A stretch of 15,034 nucleotides of DNA, taken from positions 64,001 through 79,034 of the forward strand of contig MDYQ01000130.1 in NCBI GenBank assembly GCA_003024175.1, written 5' to 3'. Below are positions 1 through 9,048 of this stretch, in pieces. A program made the translations under genes and the position numbers. Under the pieces are notes generated by a model. The model ran no database searches, was not told where the DNA came from, and worked only from the letters and a program-made list of their open reading frames with translations. The stretch comes from Planoprotostelium fungivorum. Lineage: Eukaryota > Evosea > Variosea > Cavosteliida > Cavosteliaceae. The first letter of the stretch is position 1; every line of letters starts with the position of its first letter.

Positions 1-1063
1 GAATTATCCGAGAAAACGCTGGAGCATCTCAGCCGCAAACTGGGCCACGAGGTGATCATCCACATCGTCGATTTGATGTCCATCCCACATCATCGATGCG
101 TTACGAAGACATCATCGATGCATCGAACATCCTTCTGACCTCTCTTCAGCTGAAGGTGGCCTCTCCGGAAGCGAAGAGAAAGGATGACAAGAAGAAGGTG
201 GAGAAGAAGAAGACCTTCAAGGGTCCAATGTTTGGCATCAGCATATCTGATCTACTCCTCCACAAGGGTGGTTCCATTCCGTTCGGTTTCGAAGATGAAG
301 TGAGTCACATCGATGATGTCACGTGACGTCATCACTCTTACGATGTCACTCTTATGATGTCATCAGGTACCCAGAGTGGTGGTGGAGTGCATCCATTGGT
401 TGGAATCGAATGAGACGGGGGATGTCATACTGAACCCGTTCGATCGCGCCCCCGAGATCGATTCTCTGAGAAAATTGTACGATAAGAGTGAGTCTACAAC
501 GTTGTAGATGGAAAATAACATTCTCAAGAGGGAACGGTCAACTTGACGGAGAGACAACCTGATGCAGGGGTAGTGATGGGATTGATACTTCACTATCTGG
601 ACAGACTGCCTCAGCCCATGTTTGATCATCACATCAGACAGACAGCCACATCCATCATCAGTGAGAGACATGTCTCGTTGTAGATTGACCTCGTCCAGCC
701 AATTTCGCCACCGGAGAGAACATCAAGCTGATGAAGAACGTCATGTCGAGCGTCGAGAAGAACGAGAGGGTCTTACTGTCTTACCTACTCAACTACCTGG
801 AGAATCAGGTGAGAGACCTCTCTAGACACGAGAGTCTGACTCATCAGGTCAACCGAAGTGGAGACTTGTCTCAGTCACAGACGAGCGAGAGGAGGAGGGG
901 TGTCTTGTCCGCATGGGCTTCCAAGATCTTCAAAGTTCAGTCGGCGAAGCCGTCTGAGATGAAGTTCTTGGAGTTTCTGATGGTGAATCCTTCGTGCTTG
1001 GAGATCAGTGAGATCGCCATGCTGCCGAAAAAGTCGAGGCGATCGGTCAAGATCTTTCGATGA
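1..1063 (+). CDS. RhoGAP-like domain protein, C-terminal part (5' end outside window)
   Basis: Model: join(<1..51, 150..299, 367..487, 529..660, 699..808, 848..1063), 259 residues to a TGA at 1061-1063. Order: a short helical piece, a Lys-rich linker, then a RhoGAP-like fold opening with GPMFGISISDLLL. The helix after the linker reads VPRVVVECIHWLES, followed by GVVMGLILHYLDRLPQPMF, which matches the family pattern vvasLLklyLreLPePl, and then a helix ending LLSYLLNYLENQ. The tail after 848 is basic and unrecognised. Where active RhoGAPs have G-[IL]-F-R with the arginine finger, this protein reads DVILNPFDR, so the finger appears to be absent and GAP activity is doubtful. The intron 52-149 is favoured over reading through in frame 3 because its 3' end has a branch motif (ctgac), a pyrimidine tract and cag. 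The family call is by eye. RhoGAP-like is fairly secure; the exact subfamily is not. Confidence 0.7.
318..327. repeat. Palindrome GTCACGTGAC, copy 1 (intronic)
   Basis: E-box-type 10-bp palindrome inside intron 300-366 of the RhoGAP-like gene, 18 nt after the donor. Followed by gtcatc. Confidence 0.9.
494..507. repeat. 14-bp palindrome CTACAACGTTGTAG, copy 1 (intronic)
   Basis: Perfect palindrome beginning 7 nt into intron 488-528 of the RhoGAP-like gene. Together with the donor it forms a 22-nt stretch (488-509) identical to 4736-4757 in the kinase gene. Confidence 0.95.
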
Positions 1064-1244
1064 TCTTCATTCGCTACAATTTTTCGAGAGTAAATGGAGA
1101 GAGAGTTACAGTCGATGAAGATGATGTCGTGTGATGAAGAATCGAAATGTCGTGAAATTGTTGGATTCAGTTCGTCTACAACGTGGGTGAGTCCGGAGAA
1201 ACGGAAAAATGCTGCTACAAACATGAGGCGCACAACACAGAAGG
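1064..1244. other. Intergenic spacer, RhoGAP-like gene to racemase gene
   Basis: This 181-nt spacer lies between two same-strand genes. It must hold the 3' UTR of the upstream gene and the promoter and 5' UTR of the racemase. I see no canonical AATAAA and no clear TATA box. It contains the half-palindrome ctacaacgt near 1175, related to the intronic palindromes elsewhere in the window. Confidence 0.5.
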
Positions 1245-2904
1245 ATGGCACTGAAGGGAATCAAAGTGGTCGAGATGGCTGGGCTAGCCCCAGGACCTTT
1301 CTGCGGAATGATCTTATCTGATTACGGAGCTGATGTCGTTCGCGTCGATAAACCCAATGGAAACAACTTTGACCCTTTGGCTCGTGGAAAGAGATCGATC
1401 TGTATCAACTATAGGGACAAGAGAGGATTAGAGGTCCTGCTACGCCTCGTAGAGAAGGTGACGACAATCGTTGTGATGATCTCTGAATACTGAGATACGA
1501 CGACAGGCTGACGTCTTCATTGATCCTTTTCGTCCTGGCGCTGCAGAACATTTTGGATTTGGACCAAAAGTAGTGAGTGAATCATTCGATGACTTCGTTT
1601 GTCCACCAAATAACACGCTCAGTTGTGCGAGAGAAATCCCAAGTTGATCTATGTTCGTCTCACTGGATATGGACAGACAGGTAGATGAATGATGATGTTC
1701 CATCGATTCACACCTTCAGGTCCTCTCGCCAACAGAGCCGGTCACGACATTAACTACATCTCTCTCAACGGTGTTCTATCGGTGAGTTCTTCATCGCTGC
1801 ATCATCCATCATTCCAACGATGACAGGGCTCGGGTAGAAAAGGAGAGAAACCAATGTTCCCATTGAATGTCCTCGGAGACTTTGCTGGTGGAGGTCTGAT
1901 GGCTGCTTTCGGTGTGATGGTCGCTCTTCATCACAGAAACACCACAAAGAAGGGACAGGTACGATTTTTTATATTATAATAATACACCGACGTGATAATA
2001 TAATATAATAATACACCGACGCAATAATATAATACACCGACGCGGTGCCATCACATCTCATCGGAGTGGTAAAGAGATGGTAGGTCATCGATGTTGCCAT
2101 GACAGACGGCGTGGCTTACCTCAATTCGTTCGTAACAGCCTTCCACGGATCAGGTGTTCGCACGTCTATCATCACGATGATGGAAGATGTGATGATGATG
2201 TTGACCGACGATCAGGTCTGTGGAATTCCGAGAGGGGTACCAACATGTTGGACAGTGGCGCCCACTTTTACGAGATCTACAAGACCAAAGACGACAAGTT
2301 TGTATCAGTCGGTGCAATCGAACCTCAGTTCTACGCTCTACTCTTGAAAGTGAAGGAAGATCACACGCGACGATGACTGATGATGACAGGGACTTGGATT
2401 GAAAGGAGAAGACTTACCCCACCAGAACGACCAGAGTGAATGGGACAACATGAAGAGAAGATTCACCGAGATCTTCTTGACAAAGACGAGAGACGAATGG
2501 AACGACATCTTCAAAGACACCGACGCCTGCGTGGGTGAGATCATCATCGGCATCGGCATCAGCCAATGTCATCACCACGAAGACCTGATCGAAGACGAAC
2601 AGCACCCATCATCGGCATCGAAGAGTTGAACTCTCACCCCCACACCCTCGCCAGGAACGTCTACCGAGACCAAGACGGTGAGTGATGATGTGATGAAAAA
2701 CATTAAAAGAGAATAAAAGGTAAGCTGATGCCGAGGCCCGCCCCCGTTTTCAGTGGAGAGATGTGGAGACAAGTCGGGGGAGGAACGAATGTTGGTAACG
2801 GTGAACACAGTCGGGACATCATGAGAGAGATGGGGTTGAAAGAGGAGGAGAAGAGAGAGTTGGAGAGGTCTGGTGTCGTTGAGTCCAGAAAGTCTTCTCT
2901 GTGA
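1245..2904 (+). CDS. AMACR: Alpha-methylacyl-CoA racemase (CoA-transferase family III)
   Basis: Epimerises 2-methylacyl-CoA thioesters between (2R) and (2S) forms, feeding branched-chain fatty acids into beta-oxidation. Model: join(1245..1457, 1507..1572, 1623..1680, 1720..1781, 1827..1958, 2084..2153, 2216..2349, 2390..2534, 2603..2677, 2720..2904), 379 residues; the human enzyme has 382. Family motifs run the full length: [20 protein letters not shown] near the N-terminus, [84 protein letters not shown]. The catalytic His/Asp pair is visible as H121 and D151, with the supporting Glu at E236. The start is the ATG giving [13 protein letters not shown], the usual family N-terminus. The C-terminus is RKSSL; its last three residues, SSL, loosely resemble the animal -ASL and could act as a weak peroxisomal signal. 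Exon sums are in frame throughout, so the gene looks intact. Confidence 0.93.
1959..2083 (+). repeat. AT-rich tandem repeat filling a racemase intron
   Basis: The 125-nt intron between GKKGQ and VIDVAMTDG of the racemase gene is far longer than its neighbours. The extra length is an A/T-rich tract (about 1970-2043) in which the unit aatacaccgacg recurs three times, ending near 1992, 2021 and 2042, separated by variable runs of ata/ataat. Confidence 0.75.
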
Positions 2905-3123
2905 TGAATAGATAGACACAAGTAAAGAGAGTGTGGAGTGATTATGATTCACAAGGCGATTGGACGTATTATAGGTACCTAACAGATGATGTTATTATGC
3001 GGCCGCCGTGGGCGGTAAACGTCAACCACCTGCCATCTAGATTTCTTTTGGTTCTTCCTGATCACTTTGATAGAATGGCCTGATCTCTGTTTGCTGACGG
3101 GAAGTCTATCTCGTCAGATCACG
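2905..3123. other. Intergenic spacer and probable promoter of the hybrid kinase gene
   Basis: These 219 nt separate the racemase stop from the kinase ATG on the same strand. A G/C-rich core, gcggccgccgtgggcgg (about 3000-3016), stands out from the A/T-rich flanks and could be a GC-box-like promoter element. I see no clear TATA box and no AATAAA for the upstream gene. Confidence 0.35.
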
Positions 3124-6100
3124 ATGGGTAACAAGAGGAGGAGACTACACCATGCAAATCTCGACGAAGAGCTCCTCTTCTCTTGTCTCGATGACATCGA
3201 TGTTGGCATCATCATCTTTCGAGATGAAATGCAAATCAGTTTTGTAAATGAGGTGGCTAGGACTTTTCTTCGATGGACAGAGGATATAATCTCGTGAGTA
3301 CTCTCTTCGCACTCTCACCTACAATGGTTCAGCAGCGACGTACCAATGGAGATGAAAGAGGCGGTACTACGTGCACAGAAAGACAAGAGTTCTTCTGAAT
3401 GCAGCTTCCGAGTGAATCTTGACGATGCAACGGGATACGTGATAGAGGCAAAATGTGTCTCATCCACACCCAAGTTGGTCACAGTGACCCTCAAAGGACA
3501 TCCTTTCAACTTTCCCATCAGGGAAAACAGATTGTATCAACTCTGGGAACAACAGGTATTTTGATGAGAAGATCTCCTCGCCGACACATGCAGGTGTGGG
3601 CCGACATCACAGAAGTCTATCAACTGTCTGCCGCCGTCTTAGACGTGGACGAAAAGGTGAACGACATGAAGGTCATCTCCTGTACACCCAGGTGGAACGA
3701 AGTCTTCTTCCCAGGTATCCCCTTCGTCTACAACGAGCCCAGACTAACTCCTCTCACCAGGTCAGGTGTGTCGAGGAAAATTCATCAAGAGTGAGTTGGG
3801 GATGCAACCGGACATGCTGGACGTTTGGATCAGAGACATCAGTTCCATTCGAAAGAGTGGAGGTCAGGGTATGATGGAAAATGAAGTCATCCTCACTACT
3901 GGGGGTGAGTTGATGATGTGGCCACGATGGATGATGATGACGGTGTAGAGTCATTCTATGCGGAGAATCGGTGTCGATACTTGTACACTCTCTGTGAGGA
4001 TGGAGTGTATAGGAGATTAGTAGATCAAGAGTGTTCCCCGACCACTCATCGTTTCCTCAACTTGGCCTATGATATCACGGAGAAGAAGAGATACGAGAAG
4101 ATATCTAATCTACAACGACAACTCATCGATACCACCGATACCATCATGGTCGTTGGTGAGACATGCATCTACTCATCATCATCTACTCACCATCATCTAC
4201 TCATCATCATCTTCTCATCATCTACTCATCATCTGATGTGACAAGTCGAATTATTACCTGAAGGCCATTTCAAATGGCACATGATCAACGAAGCCGCAAA
4301 GAAAGTCCTCTACGAGATGAGAGCCCTCATCGGTCCAATCGAAGGTCTAAACATACAGGAAGGCATGACATCGAGTGAGTCAGCGTGCGATCCAATCGAT
4401 TGACGTGAACCAGAGGAGTTGGGGTTACACCCAGAATCGCTCTCTCTGTACAGGAGATTGGTGGATAAATTGATCTCCACCGGCAGCCAACAATGTTCCG
4501 ATGAGATTCACGATCTCGGTTCAAACGTGAGATCGCGAAAAACGAGGGAAATTCCGACAGTTTACCTGACGGATGTCACAGATAACGTATTTCTGCACGG
4601 CATGTGAGTTAGAGCCCAGTCGGTATGGATTACTCTGTGTGGATGTGACAGAGATGAAGAGAACGAAATCGATGGTGGAGGAGAAGGAGGCCATGTTGGC
4701 CGCACAATCTAGATTCCTCGCAGTCATGTCACACGGTGAGTCTACAACGTTGTAGATCGACCTTGTACTGACGTACAGACAGAGGTGAATTCTCTGGTAC
4801 ATATCCGGCTGACGTACGATAGATTCGCACGCCGCTGACGGGTATCATGGAGACTCTCAATCATTTCTTGGAGAAGCAGCTCCATCATGAAGATATCGAC
4901 GTCCTCATGATGGGAAAAGGTTGCAGCGAACAGTTGTTGTGTGTCATCAACGATGTACTCGATTACTCGAAGGTGACCGTTCTCTCTCCTGCCTCACATC
5001 ATCCACATCTTCCTCCTCTTTATAAGCTTCTCACTTCATTGTAGATCGAATACGGTGAATTATCTCTCGAATATCAACCTGTTCTCCTCCAAGGAGTATT
5101 AGAAGAGAGTTTAGACATCATTGCCATGCAAGCCAACCGCAGGCATCTCCCCATCGTGTCCTTCAATCGATTTCCCATCCACACTCAAGTCCAAACCGAT
5201 CGCGGTCGATTGAGGCAGATCATCTGCAATCTATTGAGGTGGACTTCATCCAAGTCGATGCCTGACGTCACTCAGCAATGCGATCAAATTTACAGAAGAG
5301 GGACAAGTGGTCATGACGGGTAGGATGATGGATGCAGAGACATTGGAGATCACAGTCAGTGATAGTGGTGTGGGGTTGAGCGAGGAATTCAAGAAGAGAA
5401 TCTTCCATCCCTTTCAGCAGAGCGATTCTTCTATCACGCGGAAATACGTACGGACCGTCTGGTGACGTGAGATTGACAGGTGACAGGGCGGAACGGGATT
5501 GGGGTTGTCCATCTGCAAACGGACCTGCGTTGCCATGGGCGGTGATATCTCTGCGGAATCTCAGGGAAAAGGAGCAACCTTTCGATTTCACGTGCGAACG
5601 AAATTGACAGAGACATCAGAAGAGGGAAATGTCTTGAAGATCATGGTGGAACAACTGTGTCAGACGTGTCGGGGGAAGAGGATCGTCATCATCGATGGAA
5701 AGAGAGCGCAGGCTGACATGCTGAGAGACATGCTGGAGCCACTGGGATGCATCGTGGAGACTTTCGGGGACGGGCTGCAGATCACACCCACGGCGAGAGA
5801 TTGCGATCTCGTCATCGTCGACAGGGAATGCCTGCCTGAGGGTACCACCACCCTTCAGTCGACATTTCCTAGAGCCATCGTCATCTTCAGCGGTAATTTC
5901 GCCCCGGGTGTGGAGAGGAAGGAAGAAGAGCAGTTCCTGTGGAAACCGTTCAAGAGGAGACAGATCGTCAAGATGCTCCATCGCAATCTGGTCCCACAGA
6001 ATAAGCCGTCGCGTCTCCGAGAGGAGAAGAAGGACGAAGATCTCAACGGCCTGAGAATACTCGTGGCAGAAGACAACGTTACGAACCAGAAGGTCATCCA

Positions 6101-6571
6101 CAGGATGCTCAGCAAGTTGGGTGTCAGACACATTCGAGTGGTAGACGACGGAGAGAAGGCAGTTCGATCTTGTAGGGGAGAGGAGAGATATCACCTCGTT
6201 CTTATGTGAGTGAAAGAAGAGTCGAGGAGAGTTGATTGAATGCAGGGATTGTAACATGCCAGTGAAGGTGGAGTTTGGATGGTAGGAACGAGGCTGACAT
6301 GGGACAGGGAGGCATCGATGCGACTCGTGACATCATGGAGATGAGGGAAACGGATAGACCTTGTATCGTTGGATTGACGGCCGATGTATCTGCGGGGAAT
6401 CGTAGAGACTGTTTGGATGCAGGTGATCGATCGTCATCATCATCAACGAACACGATCATGACTCGATGGACAGGCATGAGCGACATTCTGACGAAACCTG
6501 TGGACCGAGATCACCTGAGAAGGGTAGTCATGGATGCTTATCAATCCTTGATCATACCAGCGGCTCAGTAG
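3124..6571 (+). CDS. PAS-containing hybrid histidine kinase with two receiver domains
   Basis: Two-component sensor kinase: autophosphorylates a His, then passes the phosphate to an Asp. Model: join(3124..3293, 3333..3555, 3594..3714, 3761..3904, 3949..4155, 4246..4374, 4414..4526, 4582..4735, 4783..4784, 4823..4972, 5045..5238, 5276..5447, 5487..6205, 6246..6267, 6308..6422, 6474..6571), 910 residues. Residues 1 to about 415 hold PAS-like sensor units; two end in DITEKKR- and DVTEMKR-type linkers. The H-box is MSHEIRTPLTG (His420), the N-box NLLSNAIKFT (about 533-542), G1 DSGVG, the F-box FHPFQQSD, and G2 GGTGLGLS. Receiver 1 (about 655-765) is divergent, starting IVIIDG. Receiver 2 (about 780-905) is canonical: VAEDN, Asp834 in LMDCNMPV, Thr864 in GLTAD, Lys886 in LTKPV. 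No transmembrane segment is apparent, so it is probably cytosolic. The first ATG of the open exon (MGNKRRR) is taken as start. The ligand is unknown. Confidence 0.9.
3331..3336 (+). other. Tandem (NAGNAG) splice acceptor
   Basis: The first kinase intron ends in ttcagcag. Both AGs leave the frame open after exon 1, giving either IISSDVPM or IISDVPM, so the two products differ by one Ser in the first sensor region. Confidence 0.55.
4156..4245 (+). repeat. Intronic tcatc/tctac microsatellite-like tract
   Basis: This 90-nt kinase intron lies within a PAS region. It is mostly repeats of catcat, ctactcatcatc and related units. The borders are gtgaga and gacaag. Confidence 0.6.
4742..4755. repeat. 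14-bp palindrome CTACAACGTTGTAG, copy 2 (intronic)
   Basis: Identical palindrome beginning 7 nt into intron 4736-4782 of the kinase gene, the intron just upstream of the 2-nt microexon. Confidence 0.95.
4783..4784 (+). other. Predicted 2-nt microexon (ag) in the kinase H-box
   Basis: Exon 4582-4735 ends in CAC G (His420 plus the first base of the next codon). The next clear exon begins at 4823 with ATT CGC ACG CCG (IRTP). A single intron from 4736 to 4822 gives the wrong frame and loses the invariant Glu. Between them are two complete-looking introns: 4736-4782 (47 nt, gtgagt...ctgacgtacagacag) and 4785-4822 (38 nt, gtgaat...ctgacgtacgatag). Each has its own donor, ctgac branch motif and ag acceptor. 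The two bases left between them, ag, complete G|AG = Glu421 and restore MSHEIRTPLTG. A sequencing or assembly error is the main alternative. Confidence 0.65.
6246..6267 (+). other. 22-nt microexon carrying the receiver phospho-acceptor Asp
   Basis: Exon 6246-6267 is bounded by introns 6206-6245 and 6268-6307, the latter with a gctgac branch motif. It supplies the third base of Met833 and then DCNMPVK, so Asp834, the canonical receiver phosphorylation site, sits on this exon. Its length is not a multiple of three, so skipping it would shift the frame. Confidence 0.8.
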
Positions 6572-6657
6572 ACAAACAATCGAATGAAATGTACATAACG
6601 TGTCTATTCAATGTCCTCTCTTCTATCGTCAGAGAGGATTTCTTTCGAGACATTTTA
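6572..6657. other. Convergent 3' junction between kinase and hydrolase-like genes
   Basis: Only 86 nt separate the stop codons of two convergent genes (kinase stop 6569-6571; hydrolase-like stop 6658-6660 on the other strand). The 3' UTRs must be very short or overlap. I see no canonical AATAAA on either strand here. Confidence 0.6.
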
Positions 6658-8184
6658 TCAACAACAGGGGGAGAAGAAAGTTTCTTCGCTGGGTTCAGCC
6701 TTTTCGATCTTGAACAGACACTCTCGATCTCCGTTGGCCAACGTTCGTGTCACCTGTCGTCTCGTCATCGATCATCACATCGTGATCCATCAGATGATGT
6801 CATGCTATCAATCGTTTGATTGTATACGTTCTATGTCCTCCTCTTCATCGTTTCGTGTGTCATCATTGAAACTTGTCCTCACCTTAGATTCTACATCGAT
6901 GTGTTCCAGCATTCGTTTCTCTGCAGCACAAAACATTCCAGTCAGGTAAGAGCTTCCGTTTAGATTGAAAAACTCGTGAAAGAGACACTTTTTCACCTGT
7001 CCATCGTTCATCATCCATCATCACAAACATCATCATGATGTGATCATCATCTCATGGACATCTGTCTTCACCTTGACGTGCAAGAAACCGTGATAAACGG
7101 TATCTCCACGGAATTCCACATCGAAGCCACGACCGCGAAGTCTCGTCGACTTTTCCAGGGCAGACGTAACGGCCGGTATGGGGTTACGTCTGATGGAGGC
7201 GTGGATGTACACGATTCCCGCCAAATATTCTTGTACATTCTCCATGATACTCCTCTGCAAGATGGAGACGGCGTCAGAGTGGGGAACGTTGCGTTGGGTG
7301 AGAGAGCGATAAGCTGCCAAGACAAAGGAGGCCACTTCGAGGTGGGCTGACAGGTTCAGATGATGATCGTGATCGTGATGTTTCAGACGATGATGACGAT
7401 GATGATGGGATGGATTGTTGTAGAGGAGAACGCTGCAAGTCACCTTCTGCAGCAGAATCGACGGCCATGGCCAGATTGATTCGATCCTGTATGATCTCTT
7501 TCTGTCTCTTCTTCACGTTCTCTTCGATCTGTATTCATCAGTGATCTCCACCTCCTGCAGCATCACATCTACCTCTTCGAAATCGAGATGCGCGAAAGAG
7601 GGGAAAGTCTTGACGTCCACTTCCTTCAATCTTCTGATGAAGACAACAGGAAAGACTCTCTGGAGCAGTTCATTCTGTATCAGCAGCATGCCCTTCTCTG
7701 AGAGAGTGATCGGCTGCTCCCCTGTTCGAATGATTTCAGAGAGGAGAAGAGGGTCGATGAGACACCTGGCTTCCAGCTACGTACACGAGCACCTCGCATA
7801 TCACCACCACTGGCCAGAGTGGACTTAAAGCGCTCGATGAGCTGATACGTCAGAAGATTTGGGTGACGATGATAATGCTTCACCTCCGAAATCATCTGCA
7901 GACGGGTCGATTGAGAATCATCATCATGGATTGGAACTGGTCTCATCGGATGGACAGGTTGTGGCTTTCGAGACGTTTGTACGTTCGGCGTTGGATGTTT
8001 GAGGGATGTAGGATGACATGTACGTGGGTGAGAGAGGGAGTGTCTGGAGATATCCAGTCTTCGTAGATGTGAAATCTGAACTTTCGCGCCCAGAATTGAC
8101 ATGGTTCTTTCGTGTGTCTAACAGTAATGGTTGATCATGTGCGTTCTCAGATTTATACTTGCGGCATTTCTCGACAAACATCAT
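6658..8184 (-). CDS. L-2-amino-thiazoline-4-carboxylic acid hydrolase-like protein
   Basis: Preferred model, complement of join(6658..6753, 6883..6996, 7072..7346, 7444..7528, 7573..7769, 7808..7841, 7884..7936, 7975..8117, 8159..8184), 340 residues. The C-terminus reads VKKCLFHEFFNLNG, SSYLTGMFCAAE, then KVTRTLANGDRECLFKIEKA. This agrees with the family pattern C-P...G...L...C..D...R..T.A.GD..C.F as I remember it, hence the call; bacterial members hydrolyse 2-aminothiazoline-4-carboxylate in cysteine formation. Upstream is an unrecognised mostly helical region (IIRTGEQPITLSEKGMLLIQ, EENVKKRQKEIIQDRINLAM). Exons up to residue 100 are uncertain: an alternative start at 8102 reads straight through to 7884 with an Arg/Ser/His-rich leader and gives 339 residues. 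I prefer the 8184 start because its frame (CQFWARKFRFHIYEDWISPD) looks more protein-like, although donors at 8158 and 7974 are weak. The actual substrate is unknown. Confidence 0.6.
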
Positions 8185-9048
8185 TGTAGAATACGACGAA
8201 ATTTTCAGCTATTTTATAAATTCAAGTGAATCACAGTGTATTAATACGATTCACGCTAGCAGGTGGTAGTACTAATCGATCAGCTTAGAGGTGATATCAC
8301 GTGACAGAACGAAACCGGCGATCTTCCATTAATAAGGAACTTCAGACCAAGGGGGGCGCGTTCGGGCTCGATATAGTCTTCCTGTGAATTCTGAATATAT
8401 AATTGTACGATACGTCTGACAGATCGTGGTGAAATTCATCCAGCCTCGCTTCGAGTAGAATGATCAAATGGAGAGGAGAGGAGCCTCTTCCAAAGATTCT
8501 GCACATGAATGACACACGATCAACGGCGCAGAGTGCATCAAGGTGCTCTTGTTCCCCTCAGTCTGGGTTTCCGCGCTAATTTTGGAAATTTATCGGCAGA
8601 ATGTATCTACCGAAACAGGCGGATCTGTACTGTACCTTCTATGGAAGCTGGGCTCGACGAGACCGGTGGCTGTTCTAAAGCTGCTGATCACACTTTCGCT
8701 CATCCCCTATAAGAGTGTATCCATTTGCTCTTCTTCACGTCACGCTCTATCATTGTGATGGAATCGACGTTCTATTTCTTTCCTGAGCGATTCTCGTGTG
8801 ATGTGTCGACTTAAGCTGCGAATCGGTGGTGTTCGTGTTCTTCGCATAGGCGCCTGTGCCCCCTGTCAGGGGCTGTCTGAGCAGAAATGGAACCCAAAAA
8901 ATAAAACGCGAATATCCACAGCAGAAGGACCTCGGGACATCGAGGAAGAAGAGGGAGGATCCAGACCCTACAGCTTGCTTTATAACTGAGATTCTTCCTT
9001 CATGACGGGAGATGTGAGGGTGCCGGATGTCTATCCGATCTCATCGAT
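8185..9048. other. Divergent intergenic region, no convincing gene
   Basis: This 864-nt stretch lies between the 5' ends of the minus-strand hydrolase-like gene and the plus-strand RapGAP gene, so it must carry both promoters. Open frames here (8543-8758, 71 codons; 8509-8712; 8798-8989) resemble nothing I know and lack the gtgagt...ctgac...ag introns of the real genes. Visible pieces are a tatataatt near 8394-8402, an E-box tcacgtgac at 8297-8305, a short inverted repeat cccctg-t-caggg near 8868-8881, an aataaa at 8900-8905 and tttataac at 8979-8986, about 66 nt before the RapGAP ATG. A small unrecognised gene or non-coding RNA cannot be excluded. Confidence 0.5.
8211..8220 (-). promoter_or_regulatory. 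Possible TATA box of the hydrolase-like gene
   Basis: On the minus strand the sequence reads tttataaaat, about 27-36 nt upstream of the ATG at 8184 and about 110 nt upstream of the alternative ATG at 8102. The spacing would suit transcription starting near 8185, which would leave almost no 5' UTR for the 8184 start. Confidence 0.35.

Noticed and set aside
1-108. Frame-3 reading (RENAGASQPQTG...) as the start of the RhoGAP-like protein
   Set aside because: It is open, but frame 1 (ELSEKTLEHLSRKLGHE) joined by intron 52-149, with a branch motif, pyrimidine tract and cag, gives a more protein-like helix and the correct frame.
2572-2952. 126-codon open frame on the minus strand
   Set aside because: Antisense to the last racemase exons, which encode the conserved C-terminus.
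4736-4755. The 20-nt gtgagt...gttgtag read as a complete intron
   Set aside because: Too short to hold a branch point, and removing it leaves a stop or the wrong frame. A 47-nt intron to 4782 with a ctgac motif fits better.
5616-6257. 213-codon open frame on the minus strand
   Set aside because: It lies opposite the long kinase exon 5487-6205, whose plus-strand protein has clear kinase and receiver motifs. The minus frame resembles no family and is a shadow.
6921-6996. Possible acceptor ctgcag after a ctgac on the minus strand in the hydrolase-like gene
   Set aside because: Reading through keeps the family pattern SSYLTGMFCAAEKRML intact, so the signal looks fortuitous.
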